Source of the DNA: Takakia lepidozioides
Lineage: Eukaryota > Streptophyta > Takakiopsida > Takakiales > Takakiaceae
Reading direction: 5' to 3'
DNA length: 64,000 nt
Assembly (NCBI GenBank): GCA_030704615.1
Contig: CM060732.1
Location: 8,494,001 to 8,558,000 of the forward strand
In this document: positions 53,888 to 64,000 of the stretch, in pieces
Numbering within the stretch: position 1 is the stretch's first letter
How the letters are laid out: each line of letters begins with the position of its first letter
Notes under the pieces: generated by a model
Database searches by the model: none
Told to the model about the DNA's origin: nothing
What the model saw: only the letters and a program-made list of their open reading frames with translations
Position numbers and translations under genes: made by a program

Positions 53888-55772
53888 TTGACAGAGAAGA
53901 ACCGGGGAACTGCCGTGGCATCACGCTCCTCAATGCTGTTGGCAAGACATTCTGCAGAGTTATAAGTACTCGTCTCGAGGTTGATCTGGAGTCTAGAGGT
54001 TGTTTCCACGAAGGCCAAGCTGGCTTTCGGCGAAACAGGGGCTGTGTGGATCATATCTTCACTCTAAGCCAGATTATCCAGGGAAGGAAAAAAGAAGGGA
54101 AACCCACTTATGTTTTTTTCCTGGATGTCAAAAAGGCTTATGACACAGTGTGGAGAGATGGCCTATGGTTCCGCCTCTGGTCTTGTGGGATCAAGGGAAA
54201 GATGTGGAGAGTTGTCCACAACTTGTATGCTCACACCAAAAGCTGTGTCACTGTTAACGGACAGAAGTCCAACTTCTTTGACATAGACCAAGGTGTAGCT
54301 CAAGGATGTACTCTCTCCCCTCTGCTCTTCAATCTTTCATCAATAAACTCCTCGAGGATGTGGAAAGTGAGGGATTTGGGTTAAGGGTGGGTGATACCAC
54401 CATACCAGCCCTTATGTTTGCGGATGACTTCGCAGGCATAGGGGAGACTCCAACCAATCTCCAGGAGTTGATTGATTGCGCGAAGAGATACTTTGATCTT
54501 TGGGGGCTAGAGGCTAATGTCAGCAAATGTGCAGTGGTAGCATTCAACGACAGAGGAGAGGGAGGAAGTGATCTTAAGTGGCAGTGGGGTAGCCAAGAGA
54601 TCCCGGTCCTCCCTTCCTACACTTACCTGGGCGTTGAGTTTTCCTCCAATTGTAATTGGGATGCACATATCCGGAAAGTTGTTCAAACTGGCAAGGGCAA
54701 AGCTCTGGGGCTCACTAAATTTTTCCACTGCAGAGGGGTCAACTCTGAGGTTAAAAAAACCATGCTTTGTCGCGTTATTAGACCTGCCTTGGAGTACGGA
54801 TCTGCTATATGGGTTGATAACTCCAACCAGGCTAAGTCTCTAGAATCCATTCAAGTGGGGGTGCTTAAGGAGTGTATGTCAGAATGCTCCAAAACAGCCA
54901 ATGTGGCTGTTCGGGGTGAGTTTGGCATTCTGTCCTTAAGATCCCGACGAGATGAATTCAAGGTCAGATGGTGGGGTCAGCTGCAACATATGCCCAACAC
55001 CAGATATCCTAAGTTAATCGACTCTATATCTTGGAAACAGGACCGCCCTGTCAAACAGGCTAAGTCCTGGCAGAAGAGAGTAGAAGAGATTCTCAAGGAC
55101 CTGGACCCGCGAGCCTTGACCCTGCTGGATAAATCTGACTTAGAGGCTGTAGTGTCCTCAGCCATGTCTGTTGCCATGAGATTGTCTGATGAAAATGAAG
55201 TTAGGCAGAAAACTTCCCTGAACTTGTTTCCAGTCAGTGACATGGGGGAGGACATCTTGGATGACCTCAAGGGTCTACCCACTCTCGGCACTAGACTGAA
55301 ATTTAAACTCAGGGCAGGAAGCCTACCTTTGAACAGCAAACAGAAGCAGAGAGGAAAGGGAGAGTGCAATTGCCTGCTGTGTGGGCAATCTGAAGACAGT
55401 ATTCACTTTCTGATACACTGTCCGGGGTTCTGTCACCAAAGAGACGCTCTCTTCAACTCTATCAAGGGAATTGTGCCTGTTCCCCTGTTTAACAATTTTG
55501 AAAGTCTCAAGGCTGAGCCAAAAGCCAAGGCCCTCCTGAGGCCTAGTTTTTGGGCAAATCACACACAGCAGATTGATGCTTGTGTGAAGGGATTTCTAGA
55601 GGATATCTGGAAAACCCGGATTAATTCTATATATGGTGGTAAGTCACACTACCAACGTCAGCCCCTGACAGAGGTAGGTTCTGTCCCTTTTGTTCCCGCT
55701 CAAACTGGGCACGGGGTCAATGCCCACAAGGCTACGGCAAACAACGTCTTATGAGTACAATCTCTCCCTTTG
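53879..55772 (+). mobile_element. 5'-truncated LINE with reverse transcriptase, frameshifted
   Basis: Insert 53891-55760 flanked by TCTCTCCCTTTG (53879-53890 and 55761-55772). It encodes the back half of a non-LTR retrotransposon ORF2. Reverse transcriptase blocks are NCRGITLLNAVGKTFCRVIS, GQAGFRRNRGCVDHIFTLSQ, VFFLDVKKAYDTVWRDGLWF, GVAQGCTLSPLLFNL and, after a 1-nt lesion near 54334 (within AATCTTTCATC), FADDFAGIGE, the catalytic YxDD-type box. Then LPSYTYLGVEFSSNCNWDAH, CRVIRPALEYGSAIW and a C-terminal zinc-knuckle CNCLLCGQSEDSIHFLIHC. The ORF stops at 55752-55754, directly before the short tail, with no poly-A. The enzyme copies its RNA at nicked target DNA. The truncation, lacking the endonuclease, and the frameshift make this copy inactive. 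Confidence 0.95.
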
Positions 55773-57300
55773 CTGGATTGGTTTTCTAGATTACTAGGGT
55801 CTCATCAATCTTGTTGATGCCCTGAAAAAATCCATGGAGTGTTGCTATTTAATGACACCTACAAGGATTGTAAACTATTTTTCCTTGCTGGATGTCTGTT
55901 AAAATGGGTAGATCTCCTAGAGTTGGATGATTATGTTTGAAACCTTTTGATTCAGGTTGCCATTTGATGTCCTAGTTCCAAAGGTTCATGCACTTTACTA
56001 TAGTGCTAAACAGGTGGCATTCCAAGGGTGTGCCATAACAGCATAGACGGCTTGTTATAGCTTTCCTTTATTTTGGCAGCTCCATTTTGGGGCAGATGCT
56101 AAGCTCTTATTATAATTGCAGAGCTGTACCTCTCTCTTGCAATTAATATCCTTGGCCACTTGGCTTCCCCTACTACACACACCTATTAACTAGAATGAGG
56201 GAGAGGAGCGCTTAACCTTCAGTATAAAAAGGGTCGTGGTCTTCACTCTTAGCCACCTTCTGCAGGTGAAGTGGCTGTGCAGGAAGGGGGACCGCCTGTT
56301 GGTATCATGGCACACTTCAAGGTTCTCTCCCTACCTTTCCAGTTTTGTCTTTGATGAGATGCCTTGCCATTGCACGCATTCTCACCCTCTGAAGTTGATG
56401 TGCTTTGAAGAATAGACATCATTTTGAGCTTCCATCTCTGAGATGATGTTCCTTAGAGGCCTTCTTCTCTATCCTGCCTGTAGATAAGCTTGGTTGAAGT
56501 GGAAATCCATAACAAGTGGGCTGAGCTTAAGAAGCCTACCATTCTACAACAGTCACCAAATTGTTGGTTGTGTGGGTGCTTGTGATGGGACCAGATGAGG
56601 TTCCAGCCCTTTCTTTTAGGCGTTACTCCTCTACAGGCTCGCAGAAGAGACTTCAAAAGGCTAATTCTTTGCCTCTTTGCTGGGTTTTTTATTGTCCTCA
56701 GTATGTGCTGCTTTTTGATGGACTTAGGAGTTTCAGTAGGTCTCATCACACCCCTCACAGGCTGTGGTGGCTGTCGTCAATCGACATTTCTATTTTATGG
56801 TCCTTTGGCTAAATCTGAAGTACAACTCTATCAAATGTGTATTGTTATGCATCTACTACTCCTTAAGGTGTCACAAAGGTGCAAGGTATCTACTGACCTG
56901 TACTTTGTGCCCTTCTAGATTGGTAGTTCTCTTCTAGACATAAAGTGATGGCTCTCTCTCTCTCTCTCTCTCTCTCTCCGTCCTCTAGGAAGCCTATTGC
57001 CATTGGGTGGACTTGATACGGGAGTACATTAATGTCTCTGTGACTAAATGCCGGCCTTATGACCTCGTGTCTTTGTTTGTTTCGACCTGAAGTGCTTTGC
57101 TCCAGGTAAGGTAGTGCATTGGATTTAGTTGGAAAGCTTGGGGCCTTTCCCTCTTTAGAATATGCCTACACGGGCCATTCCCTGCAACTCCCTGGAGTGT
57201 GATCTCTGAATGGTAACAAGCGGACCCCTACTGCTTGGGGGCAGCCCCTCCGCCCAAATTGGGCAGTTGTATGCTCTGTCTAGCATACTCGGCACTTGGG
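55773..57300. other. Unclassified intergenic sequence
   Basis: No supported gene. A (CT)n microsatellite lies at 56952-56978. Confidence 0.45.
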
Positions 57301-58862
57301 CTAGGGTTGGTCCTCTTCATTATGGAATTTTTGTATGCGCCACTTCCGAATCGAACGTTTCACAGATCTCTTGGTGTTGGGAAAACACCTTTTGATCTCA
57401 GTCCAAACCAGGAAGTGGTCAGAGGTACCAATATCAGTTCTGTCGATCAACACATTGGCACTCTGGGGAAACAAATTTTTGTCCATTATGATATAATCCA
57501 CAATGGAACGTTCCCCAGTTTGGGCTTTCTCACGAGTCCACTGCACTTGGTCACCTTTTGCCCTATTGTTCAAGGCCAGAAGCTGAAGCTCTTCCAGACA
57601 GTTAATTAACCGTCTGCCATTAGAGTTCAGCTCGTCCTCACCAAAAGGCCCAATGATATCATCCTGATGGAGACCTTTACCCACCCGGGCATTGAAGTCA
57701 CCCAATAAAATCACCTGACCTTTGGCAAGGAACGAAGCACAGTCTAGCTTTACATCTTCGAAGGCTTTGTCTGCGTCAGCACTAAGGGTCCCCTCTGTGG
57801 GCATGTAAACACAACCCACAAAGAGGTCCTTCGTACTCATGCCGCCCTTCAGTTTCAGCTTTAGCCAGATACTATGCTCGTACCTCAAACCCTTGTTGAT
57901 AATTTCACAATTGTCAAACAAGAAATCACGGACAAAGAATCCAACCCCTTTTTGACCGCGTTTGGCAGAGGCTGCCTTGAGAGTACACATCCTGCCCATT
58001 TATAACCAATGACATCTCCAACCAGTTTATCCGACGTTTCCCAAGTTTCTTGCCCAGCACAGATATGAATATCATTAGTCCGAAGAACTTGTCCCACTTC
58101 GAGTTGTTTCCTTTGGTTAGTCGGCCCTGAGAAGTTGAAAGTGGCCAGCCGCAAGCCAGCCCTTTGCATGTGAATTGTTTGTCGTCTAGGTAGCTTAAGA
58201 TTGCTCCTGGATGGCCAACCGTTCTGCAAATGGGGGACAGTTACCCCGTGTGTAGATTTTGCTCGTCTTGTGTAAACTTTGAGAATTGGTAAACCATTCA
58301 GAGTACCAAATCCTTCAGTTACACGACGTTCAGACTCCGCACACTTAGGGACAAGTTGTCCGTCTGACTTCTTAGTGACAATTACCCCATGTATAGATTT
58401 TGCACGTCTTGTGTAAACTTTGAGGATTGGTAAACCGTTCAGAGTACCAAATCCTTCAGATACACGACATTCAGATTCCGTACACTTATGGGCAGATTGT
58501 CTGTCAGGCTGCTTGGATTCAACCTCGTCCAGAGCATCAAACCGATTAGAAACTCTCAAGTTGAAGTCCCTGCCCTTGGTTGGCTTCCTAGAGCGCCCCA
58601 TTGAATCACCAATGTCTAAAACCGCCCTCCAGCCAGTCAAGGGACGAACTTCTTTGAGATTGAGTTGATGTGAGACTCTATTAGAAGCATTTTTGGGCAT
58701 TGCAACCTTCAAAGTACCCCTGTTATCAAGTCTCGAGATGGAGCCATTGGCCATGAAATCCAAGCCTAAGCTAGAGCATGTAGTTTTAAAGGACACAGCG
58801 TCCATCCTGGGATTCACCCCAAAAACTACACATGAAGCCCTAGATTTGGCATAAGTAACCAA
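57301..58862 (-). pseudogene. LINE ORF segment: N-terminal region and APE-type endonuclease, frameshifted
   Basis: Minus-strand frame 58862 to about 57950 starts YAKSRASCVVFGVNPRMDAV and holds a tandem duplication of about 48 residues (GFGTLNGLPILKVYTRRAKS occurs twice). The exonuclease-endonuclease-phosphatase domain begins LRLATFNFSGPTNQRKQLEV...AGQETWE. An indel in the A5G4-type homopolymer near 57947 shifts the frame to KGVGFFVRDFLFDNCEIINK ... VILLGDFNARVGKG ... RSIVDYIIMDK ... GTSDHFLVWTEI. Catalytic landmarks are N (TFN), E (QET), D/N (GDFNAR) and the SDH motif. This domain nicks target DNA. It lies inverted next to the linker fragment at 58905. Confidence 0.9.
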
Positions 58863-58904
58863 TTCCCAGGAATCACCCTGGGGAGTGTTGCTGTTGACAG
58901 TAGG

Positions 58905-59165
58905 TAATCTAATGATTGTTTTCGTAGCTGAGTATGTCCAGGCCTTGCAAGAGGCTCTTCCTCATTTTGTCCATTCGCTCCAAGACCTTCAGTCTTGCGC
59001 AGACAATGCAAGAAATGAAGTCGAAAGAGCAGTGGATTCTTGGGAGAGTTTCGTCTCCTTTGCAGCTGACAAGATCATTGGGAGGAAAAAATTTTCACTG
59101 CAGAGGGATTAACTCTGAGGTCAAGAAAACCTTACTTTGCCGCGTTATTAGACCTGCCTTGGAAC
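58905..59165 (+). pseudogene. LINE linker fused by deletion to late reverse-transcriptase region
   Basis: Plus strand: AEYVQALQEALPHFVHSLQD ... VDSWESFVSFAADKIIGRK, which fits the segment between endonuclease and reverse transcriptase. It joins at an A-rich point (near 59085) directly to FHCRGINSEVKKTLLCRVIR then PALE, skipping the catalytic reverse-transcriptase core. It stops at 59165; the sequence expected next (SAIWVDNSNQ) is found inverted at 60180. Confidence 0.85.
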
Positions 59166-59169
59166 ATAT

Positions 59170-60180
59170 CCACATTGGAGGAGAGAGAGTGAGAGAGAAT
59201 GTACTCATAAGACGTTGTTTGCCGTAGCCTTGTGGCCATTGACCCCGCGCCCAGTTTGAGCAGAAACCAAAGGGACAGAACCTACCTCCGTCAGGGGCTG
59301 ACATTGGTAGTAAGACTTACCTTTATAAATAGAATTAATTTGGGTTTTCCAGATATCCTCTAGAAATCCCTTCACACAAGCATCAAATCTGCTGTGTGTG
59401 ATTTGCCCAAAAACTAGGCCTCAGAAGGGCCTGGGCTTTTGGCTCAGCCTCGAGACTTTCAAAGTTGGTAAACAGAGGTACAGGCACAATTCTCTTGATA
59501 GATTGGAGGAGAGCTTCTCTCTGGTGAGAGTACCCCGGACAGTGAATCAGAAAATGAATATTGTCTTCGGGTTGCCCACACAACGGGCAATTGCACTCTC
59601 CCTTTCCTCTCTGCTTCTGTTTACTGTTCAAAGGTAGGCTTCCTGCCCTGAGTTTAAATTTCAGTCTGGTGCCGAGAGTGGGTAGACCCTTGAGGTCATC
59701 CATGATATCCTCCCCCATGTCACAGACTGGAAACAGGTTCAGGGAAGTTTTCTGCCTAACTTCATTTGCATCAGACAATTTTCTGGTAACAGACATGGCT
59801 TTGGACACTACAGTCTCTAAGTCAGATTTATCCAGCAAGGTCAAGACTTGCGGGTCCAGATTCAGATCCTTGAGAATCTCTTCTACTCTCTTCTGCCAGG
59901 ACTTAGCCTGTTTGACAGGGCGGTCCTGTTTCCAAGATATAGAGTCGATTAACTTAGGGTATCTGGTGTTGGACATGTGTTGCAACTGACCCCACCATCT
60001 GACCTTGAATCATCTCGTCGGGAGCTTAAGGAAGGGATGCCAAACTCACCCCGAACAGCCACATTGGCTGTTTTGGAGCATGCTGACATGCACTCCTTAA
60101 GCACCCCCACTTGAATGGATTCTAGAGACTTAGCCTGGTTGGAGTTATCAACCCATATAGCAGATATATGGTTAGTAAGC
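59170..60180 (-). pseudogene. LINE C-terminal part and 3' tail, inverted
   Basis: On the minus strand from about 60180: SAIWVDNSNQAKSLESIQVG ... AVRGEFGIPSLSSRRD, then after a frame change near 59990 MQHMSNTRYPKLIDSISWKQ ... zinc-knuckle CNCPLCGQPEDNIHFLIHC ... FWANHTQQI, and the tail ending ACGTCTTATGAGTACATT at about 59193. A TCTCTCTCACTCTCTCTCC tract follows (59170-59190). Over 90% similar to 54800-55760. It begins within a few bases of where the neighbouring plus-strand fragment stops. Confidence 0.92.
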
Positions 60181-60965
60181 TTGGCCACTTTTCTCATTTG
60201 AAGAGGAGCAGGCAAAAGCTGAAGGAGCTGACTAAACTATGGCTACAAGTAAGGTATCCATTCAGACTCCTTCAACACTGTGATGGGCTGCTTAGTATGG
60301 CAACACACAGGGTCCTTGCTTGAGTACTTGGTCTTCCTTTTTGGGAATAGGTGCTTGTTGTCATGCTTACGTACATGGATAGATTAAGCTCTACTCTGAT
60401 TCTCTGAATACTTTTGCAAACCAAAGACCTCTATGTGTCCCCTTGCTTGAGTACTTGGCTCTAGTGACACATTCCTTTCAGGAATGGGTGCTTGCTGACA
60501 TGAGACCGCCCCCCTCCCTCTGGAGCATGGGCTGAAATAGGTGCTACTGATTTCTGTACCTACTGAAATGGCTGAAAGGACCTCCCCTACCTCTCCTCTC
60601 TTTGCTAGTATGACCTGTTGCAGGGATGACATTGATAACAAATGTGAAGGGGTTTAAGCCTGGGGGTCCACAGGGATCACTAACCTGTTGGTTGGTTGGT
60701 TGGTTGGCTGTGATGGATCCAGGTGATGCCACTTCACCTTCTTTTGTTGCAGGAAATGCTACTAAGGGCAAGAGACTAAGGGAGTGAGGCTTTGAGCTCT
60801 CTCAAACCTCAAATCTGTTTGTATATGTTGATTGTACACATACTACTGCTGTTTTTGCTCTGTTTGGTTTGATGGATCTATGAGCTTGCAACACAGCACA
60901 ATGTATTTAGTGTTTCCTTGTCTAGCTTTGACATGCTATGTAACACTCTCTCCCTCTCGCCTACC
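60181..60965. other. Unclassified intergenic sequence
   Basis: No supported gene. A short (TTGG)n run lies near 60690-60706. Confidence 0.4.
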
Positions 60966-61100
60966 GCTTGAAAATCTCGAGGCTAGGCCACAAGCCCAGG
61001 CCCTTTTCGGGTCTAGTTATTGGGTAAATCACACACAGCAGATTGATGTTTGTGTGTGACGGGATTTCTAGAGTATATCTGGAAACCTCAGATTACAATT
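60966..61100 (+). mobile_element. LINE 3' ORF fragment
   Basis: CTTGAAAATCTCGAGGCTAG through GTAAATCACACACAGCAGAT to CTAGAGTATATCTGGAAACC follows 55496-55615 with many changes and a TGTGTG expansion. Preceded by CTCTCTCCCTCTC, again a pyrimidine-rich site. No 3' tail was found. Confidence 0.75.
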
Positions 61101-62350
61101 TTCTCTGTGACTGGTAGTGCAAATACAGCCACATGTCACAGCTTTGTTGGCATAAGTGGACAACATAGTGTTGGTAGTATCAACACCATGCATTCTCGGG
61201 TAATGCTAATGCCATCTTCAATCACTCCTCCATCCCCTTTTCAGGGTAGTAGTTCACTGAGCATTGCAGGACACCCCAAATTGAATGTAAATTTTCATAC
61301 CTGGTGGGTGACGCTACCTCCTGGCCTTTTTCCGTGATCCGCTGTAGGGTTTTTATTGGGTGGTTGATGCTTCCGGAACTGGTCTCCAAGATCTCATCAT
61401 AGCTAACAGTCCATTTGGGACTCCCTACTCCATGAATATAAAGATTACGCTGCAATAGATATCTCAAAAATTTGGACTGGACCTGCTATTTGGACTTGCT
61501 CTTGCTAAAGCAAACGTAACTTATGGTGTCACTTCACCCTGAAGGACTACTGGAAGGTGGACACCTTTATGACATCCAACAGACTTATGTGGTTTTGAAC
61601 GGAAAACCACTAGGAACTCGTATTATGCCCGAACCACTGGGCTATCTATTGAATGTGTCTCTTGTATCATTATATACAACGAATTCATTGTCTTTAAAAA
61701 TGGTCCTCTTTCTACCAGCCCCTAAGCCTCAAACTGCTGGCGCAGCAAGAGATATACTGAATGATGTGTTAAGCAAGCTTGCCTGGACACGGGCCCATCT
61801 TCCAATTGAAGACTTCCATCCAACTATTGAGTGCATCACAACTGCATTCTCCTGCAACATATTGGTCCATCATGCAAATTCCAAATACTGAAATGTCAGA
61901 GCTGTGTTAAATGTTGTTAAGATTATTCCCACATTCGCATCTTGATGCCATGAAGGTGAAGAATTGCCTTTCAGTAGGAATCAGTCAATCAGGTGTTTGA
62001 TGGAGAACAGCTTCTAGATTGGCAGTATCTCTCCGTCATAAGGAGCCATTAGATGTGCCAACTTGGGTGCCAATATAAATTGTAATGGGCATTCCAGGCC
62101 CTAATCAAACTTAATCTAAATTCTAATCTTGGGTCCTCAAGATTATACAAACGAAATGACTGTATCAGAAATACGTGCACTTCTTTTAGGGGAGTATATG
62201 TACTATACAGTCCAAGTATTTAAATATTGTGTGTTTCATGTCTTGATGTTAAATCAATGTTAGTACTCAAAAGTGCATTCTGCAAGTCTTCTACAAGGAT
62301 AGATACAGATTTACCAACTCAGGTGTCACATAACCAAAAAGAGGACCCAC
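61101..62350. other. Region where the 3' exons of GMPPA were expected
   Basis: The remaining C-terminal exons (after the LDGVEVM exon) were sought on the minus strand and not found. A plus-strand frame at 61523-61891 (SLHPEGLLEGGHLYDIQQTY...) is open for 122 codons with plausible composition but no recognised domain. Confidence 0.4.
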
Positions 62351-63949
62351 CATCACTTCAACTCCATCGAGAATAATGCACCCTATTAGCCGAACTCCAG
62401 GGCCAATACGTGCATTTGCGGAGATTGATACATTGGGCCCGAGCTGGAAACCCCCAAACAAAGCGACCATTCTCAGTACATACAACCAAACCTGCTGTTT
62501 TATAAATTTCCTTACCATTTCCAATCACTTTATGCTCTTATGACAACAAACTGCGAAAAGATGACCCATGCTTAATTCAATAATGTGTTGAAGTGGAGCA
62601 TTAAGACCTTACCTTGGCTGTTGCATGAACTTTAGCAGATCGATGGATGAAGACATCCCCTACAATTGTTGGCAATTTCTTTCCATCTGCAGTTGCTAAG
62701 AGCTCAGGTGTGGTCCACTGGTACTGCGATAAGTACAGAGATGAGCACCGCAGCGACATCCTGCCACCCAGCCCTCCTAGTGAAGGCAATTACTTTTTTG
62801 GAATTTACTTTACTGTTAGATTCCATGCACAGTAGTATTTCCAGAAGATAACTGTCACAAGAAATGCTTGCATTATGCCCAGTGGTTTAAGGTTGAGACA
62901 TATGCCATAGATGAGGAAAGGAGTTGCCAGCATTAGCCCTGCAGTGAAGAAGAGGGTAACACATGTACTGAAAACCCATCCCACTGTCATACCTACCCAG
63001 GAGTTTTGATTTGTTCCCAAAACTCAGTAGTCTCAAAAGTGAAAAGCTTCTTCTTGCCCGCCAGCGGTGTGAGGATGTCCTGATCTAGCCTCACAAAATC
63101 TGTTGGTGTTCTGCACCAATGCCACATCAAATATGTTATTTAAAACTCTCTCTCCCTCTCTATACCCTACCATGTCCCTGCACCTCTGTTCACCAACGTT
63201 CAAAATCTTGAGACTGAGCCTAAAGCCCTGGCCCTCTTGGGTCTGATTGCTGGGCAGCTCACACACAGCTAGTTGATGCTTGTGTGAAGGGCTTTCGTGA
63301 AGATATCTGGAAAACCCGAACTAATTGTCTTTATCAAGGTAAGTCACAATACCAGAGTGAGCCCCTCACAAAGGTAGTTTCTACTCCCTTTTGTTCCGCC
63401 CACACTGGGCACAGGTCTATGGCCACAAGGCTACGGCAAACGATGTCTTATGAATACATTCTATACCCTACCATGAAACCCTGGTGGGTGCAAACCCCAC
63501 AAAAGGCTCCGGAGGGTTAGTTCCCCCCGGGGCCAGTCCCAAGGCTGTGGCAAGCCAACATTCGTGGGTCTTATGAGTACATTCTATACTCTACCACTGT
63601 TCTGCTGGGAGCGGGATCTATGGCCACAAGGCTATGCAAACAACATCTTAAGAGTACATTGTATACCCTACCCCTTTCTGACGTCCCTGCAACGTTCGCA
63701 CATGCATTTGCATCTCTCCTGCATAATCCTCCCTTCTTTCTCACTTTATGTCGATATTAACAAGCATTTTCAAGTAAAACCCAGCCTTGCCTTGGCCACC
63801 ATAGACGGTTATTGCATGGGGAAGATATGAGATCCAGGACATAATCGCGTCAATGAATAGCCTCTACCTTGTGGCAAACCCCATAAAGTGAAGCACTTAC
63901 TTGGCAGTAAAATAAAGAGCCTCAAAGCTGGACACACGCCGGAGGGTGG
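62351..63949 (-). CDS. Mannose-1-phosphate guanylyltransferase alpha-type protein (KONJAC/GMPPA), partial
   Basis: Four consecutive exons on the minus strand keep frame with GT-AG borders: 63949-63901 (LRRVSSFEALYFTA), 63110-62997 (TPTDFVRLDQDILTPLAGKK ... ETTEFWEQIKTPG), 62760-62613 (MSLRCSSLYLSQYQWTTPEL ... IVGDVFIHRSAKVHATAK) and 62443-62351 (LGPNVSISANARIGPGVRLI then GCIILDGVEVM). They cover the end of the nucleotidyltransferase domain and the first turns of the left-handed beta-helix (hexapeptide repeats). In plants this subunit stimulates GDP-mannose pyrophosphorylase (VTC1), feeding ascorbate, glycans and wall mannan. The N-terminal exons lie beyond 64000. The last beta-helix exons are not visible downstream, so the gene is partial at the right edge and possibly truncated at its 3' end. 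A LINE fragment lies in the intron between the first two exons. Confidence 0.85.
63159..63475 (+). mobile_element. LINE 3' insertion in GMPPA intron, with 16-bp target duplication
   Basis: Insert 63175-63459 follows the LINE 3' end from CTGCACCTCTGTTCACCAACG through GATATCTGGAAAACCCG to the tail TGTCTTATGAATACAT. It is flanked by exact copies of TCTATACCCTACCATG at 63159-63174 and 63460-63475. It is antisense to the GMPPA gene. Confidence 0.92.
63540..63675 (+). mobile_element. Two further LINE tail copies in tandem
   Basis: GTCTTATGAGTACATTCTATAC near 63568 and ATCTTAAGAGTACATTGTATAC near 63646 are two more LINE tails. Each is followed by a variant of the same target sequence (TATACTCTACC, TATACCCTACC), indicating repeated insertion into, or duplication of, the target produced by the first copy. 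Confidence 0.75.
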
Positions 63950-64000
63950 CTGGCAGGCAAAAAACAACACCAGAAAGCAAGAGTTAACGCAAACCTTGGC

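Noticed and set aside
61523-61891. 122-aa ORF as a gene or GMPPA exon
   Set aside because: Wrong strand for GMPPA and no recognised domain; left as unclassified.

Overview
This is nuclear DNA from a eukaryote, most likely a streptophyte green alga with a very repeat-rich genome. A Chara-like charophyte is my best guess, by inference only. The reasons are an intron-rich, plant-type ER HSP90 ending in KDEL, a KONJAC/GMPPA-type sugar-nucleotide gene, a plant PPR fragment, a plant ERSE-I promoter box, and wall-to-wall transposon debris. No rRNA, canonical tRNA, CRISPR array or operon was seen.

Layout. 1-2527: a 1007-bp satellite (three copies), abutting a protein-kinase fragment. 2958-14647: an about 11.7-kb block bounded by roughly 160-200-bp terminal inverted repeats, with dense arrays of AGCGACCGCC/GGCGGTCGCT hairpins next to both ends. 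It also contains a diverged copy of the satellite, a gag zinc-knuckle scrap and a second, internal element end near 12990. 14759-20252: a Mutator-like transposase exon and a decayed multi-exon minus-strand gene with a Ulp1/C48-like protease region, its introns filled with CAGTCTGCTG-type repeats. 21990-23800: a dead Ty3-type integrase. 24076-25145: the start of a CACTA-like transposon with a second hairpin family (GCGACGCC/GGCGTCGC). 26005-33262: an unusual cluster with a permuted (beta-class) DNA-methyltransferase-like gene, a ParB-like gene (GDGNHRLLAW), two unknown ORFs and a Cys/His-rich fragment. A third palindrome family (GGAAATGCGG/CCGCATTTCC) occurs on both sides of it, and an 0.8-kb inverted duplication lies at the ParB start. 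35110-43764: the only clearly intact host gene, HSP90B1/GRP94 (18 coding exons, 861 aa), with an ERSE-I box upstream. 45638-46699: a small spliced coiled-coil-like gene. 47371-48630: a dead DDE integrase-like gene. 50640-51275: a PPR fragment abutting CAATTCAATTGAATTG palindromes. 53879-60180: one LINE family in several states (5'-truncated, internally deleted, inverted). 62351-63949: the 3' half of a GMPPA gene that runs off the right edge.

Overall, two host genes (HSP90B1 and GMPPA) sit in a landscape of mobile DNA. Two themes recur. First, at least three unrelated sequence families have adopted the same design of tandem 10-bp-arm, CpG-containing hairpins. Second, a LINE inserts at TCT-starting, pyrimidine-rich sites and leaves very short 3' tails with readable target-site duplications, including inside introns of both host genes. 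Exon boundaries were placed by reading frame and splice signals by eye; no alignment or search was run.
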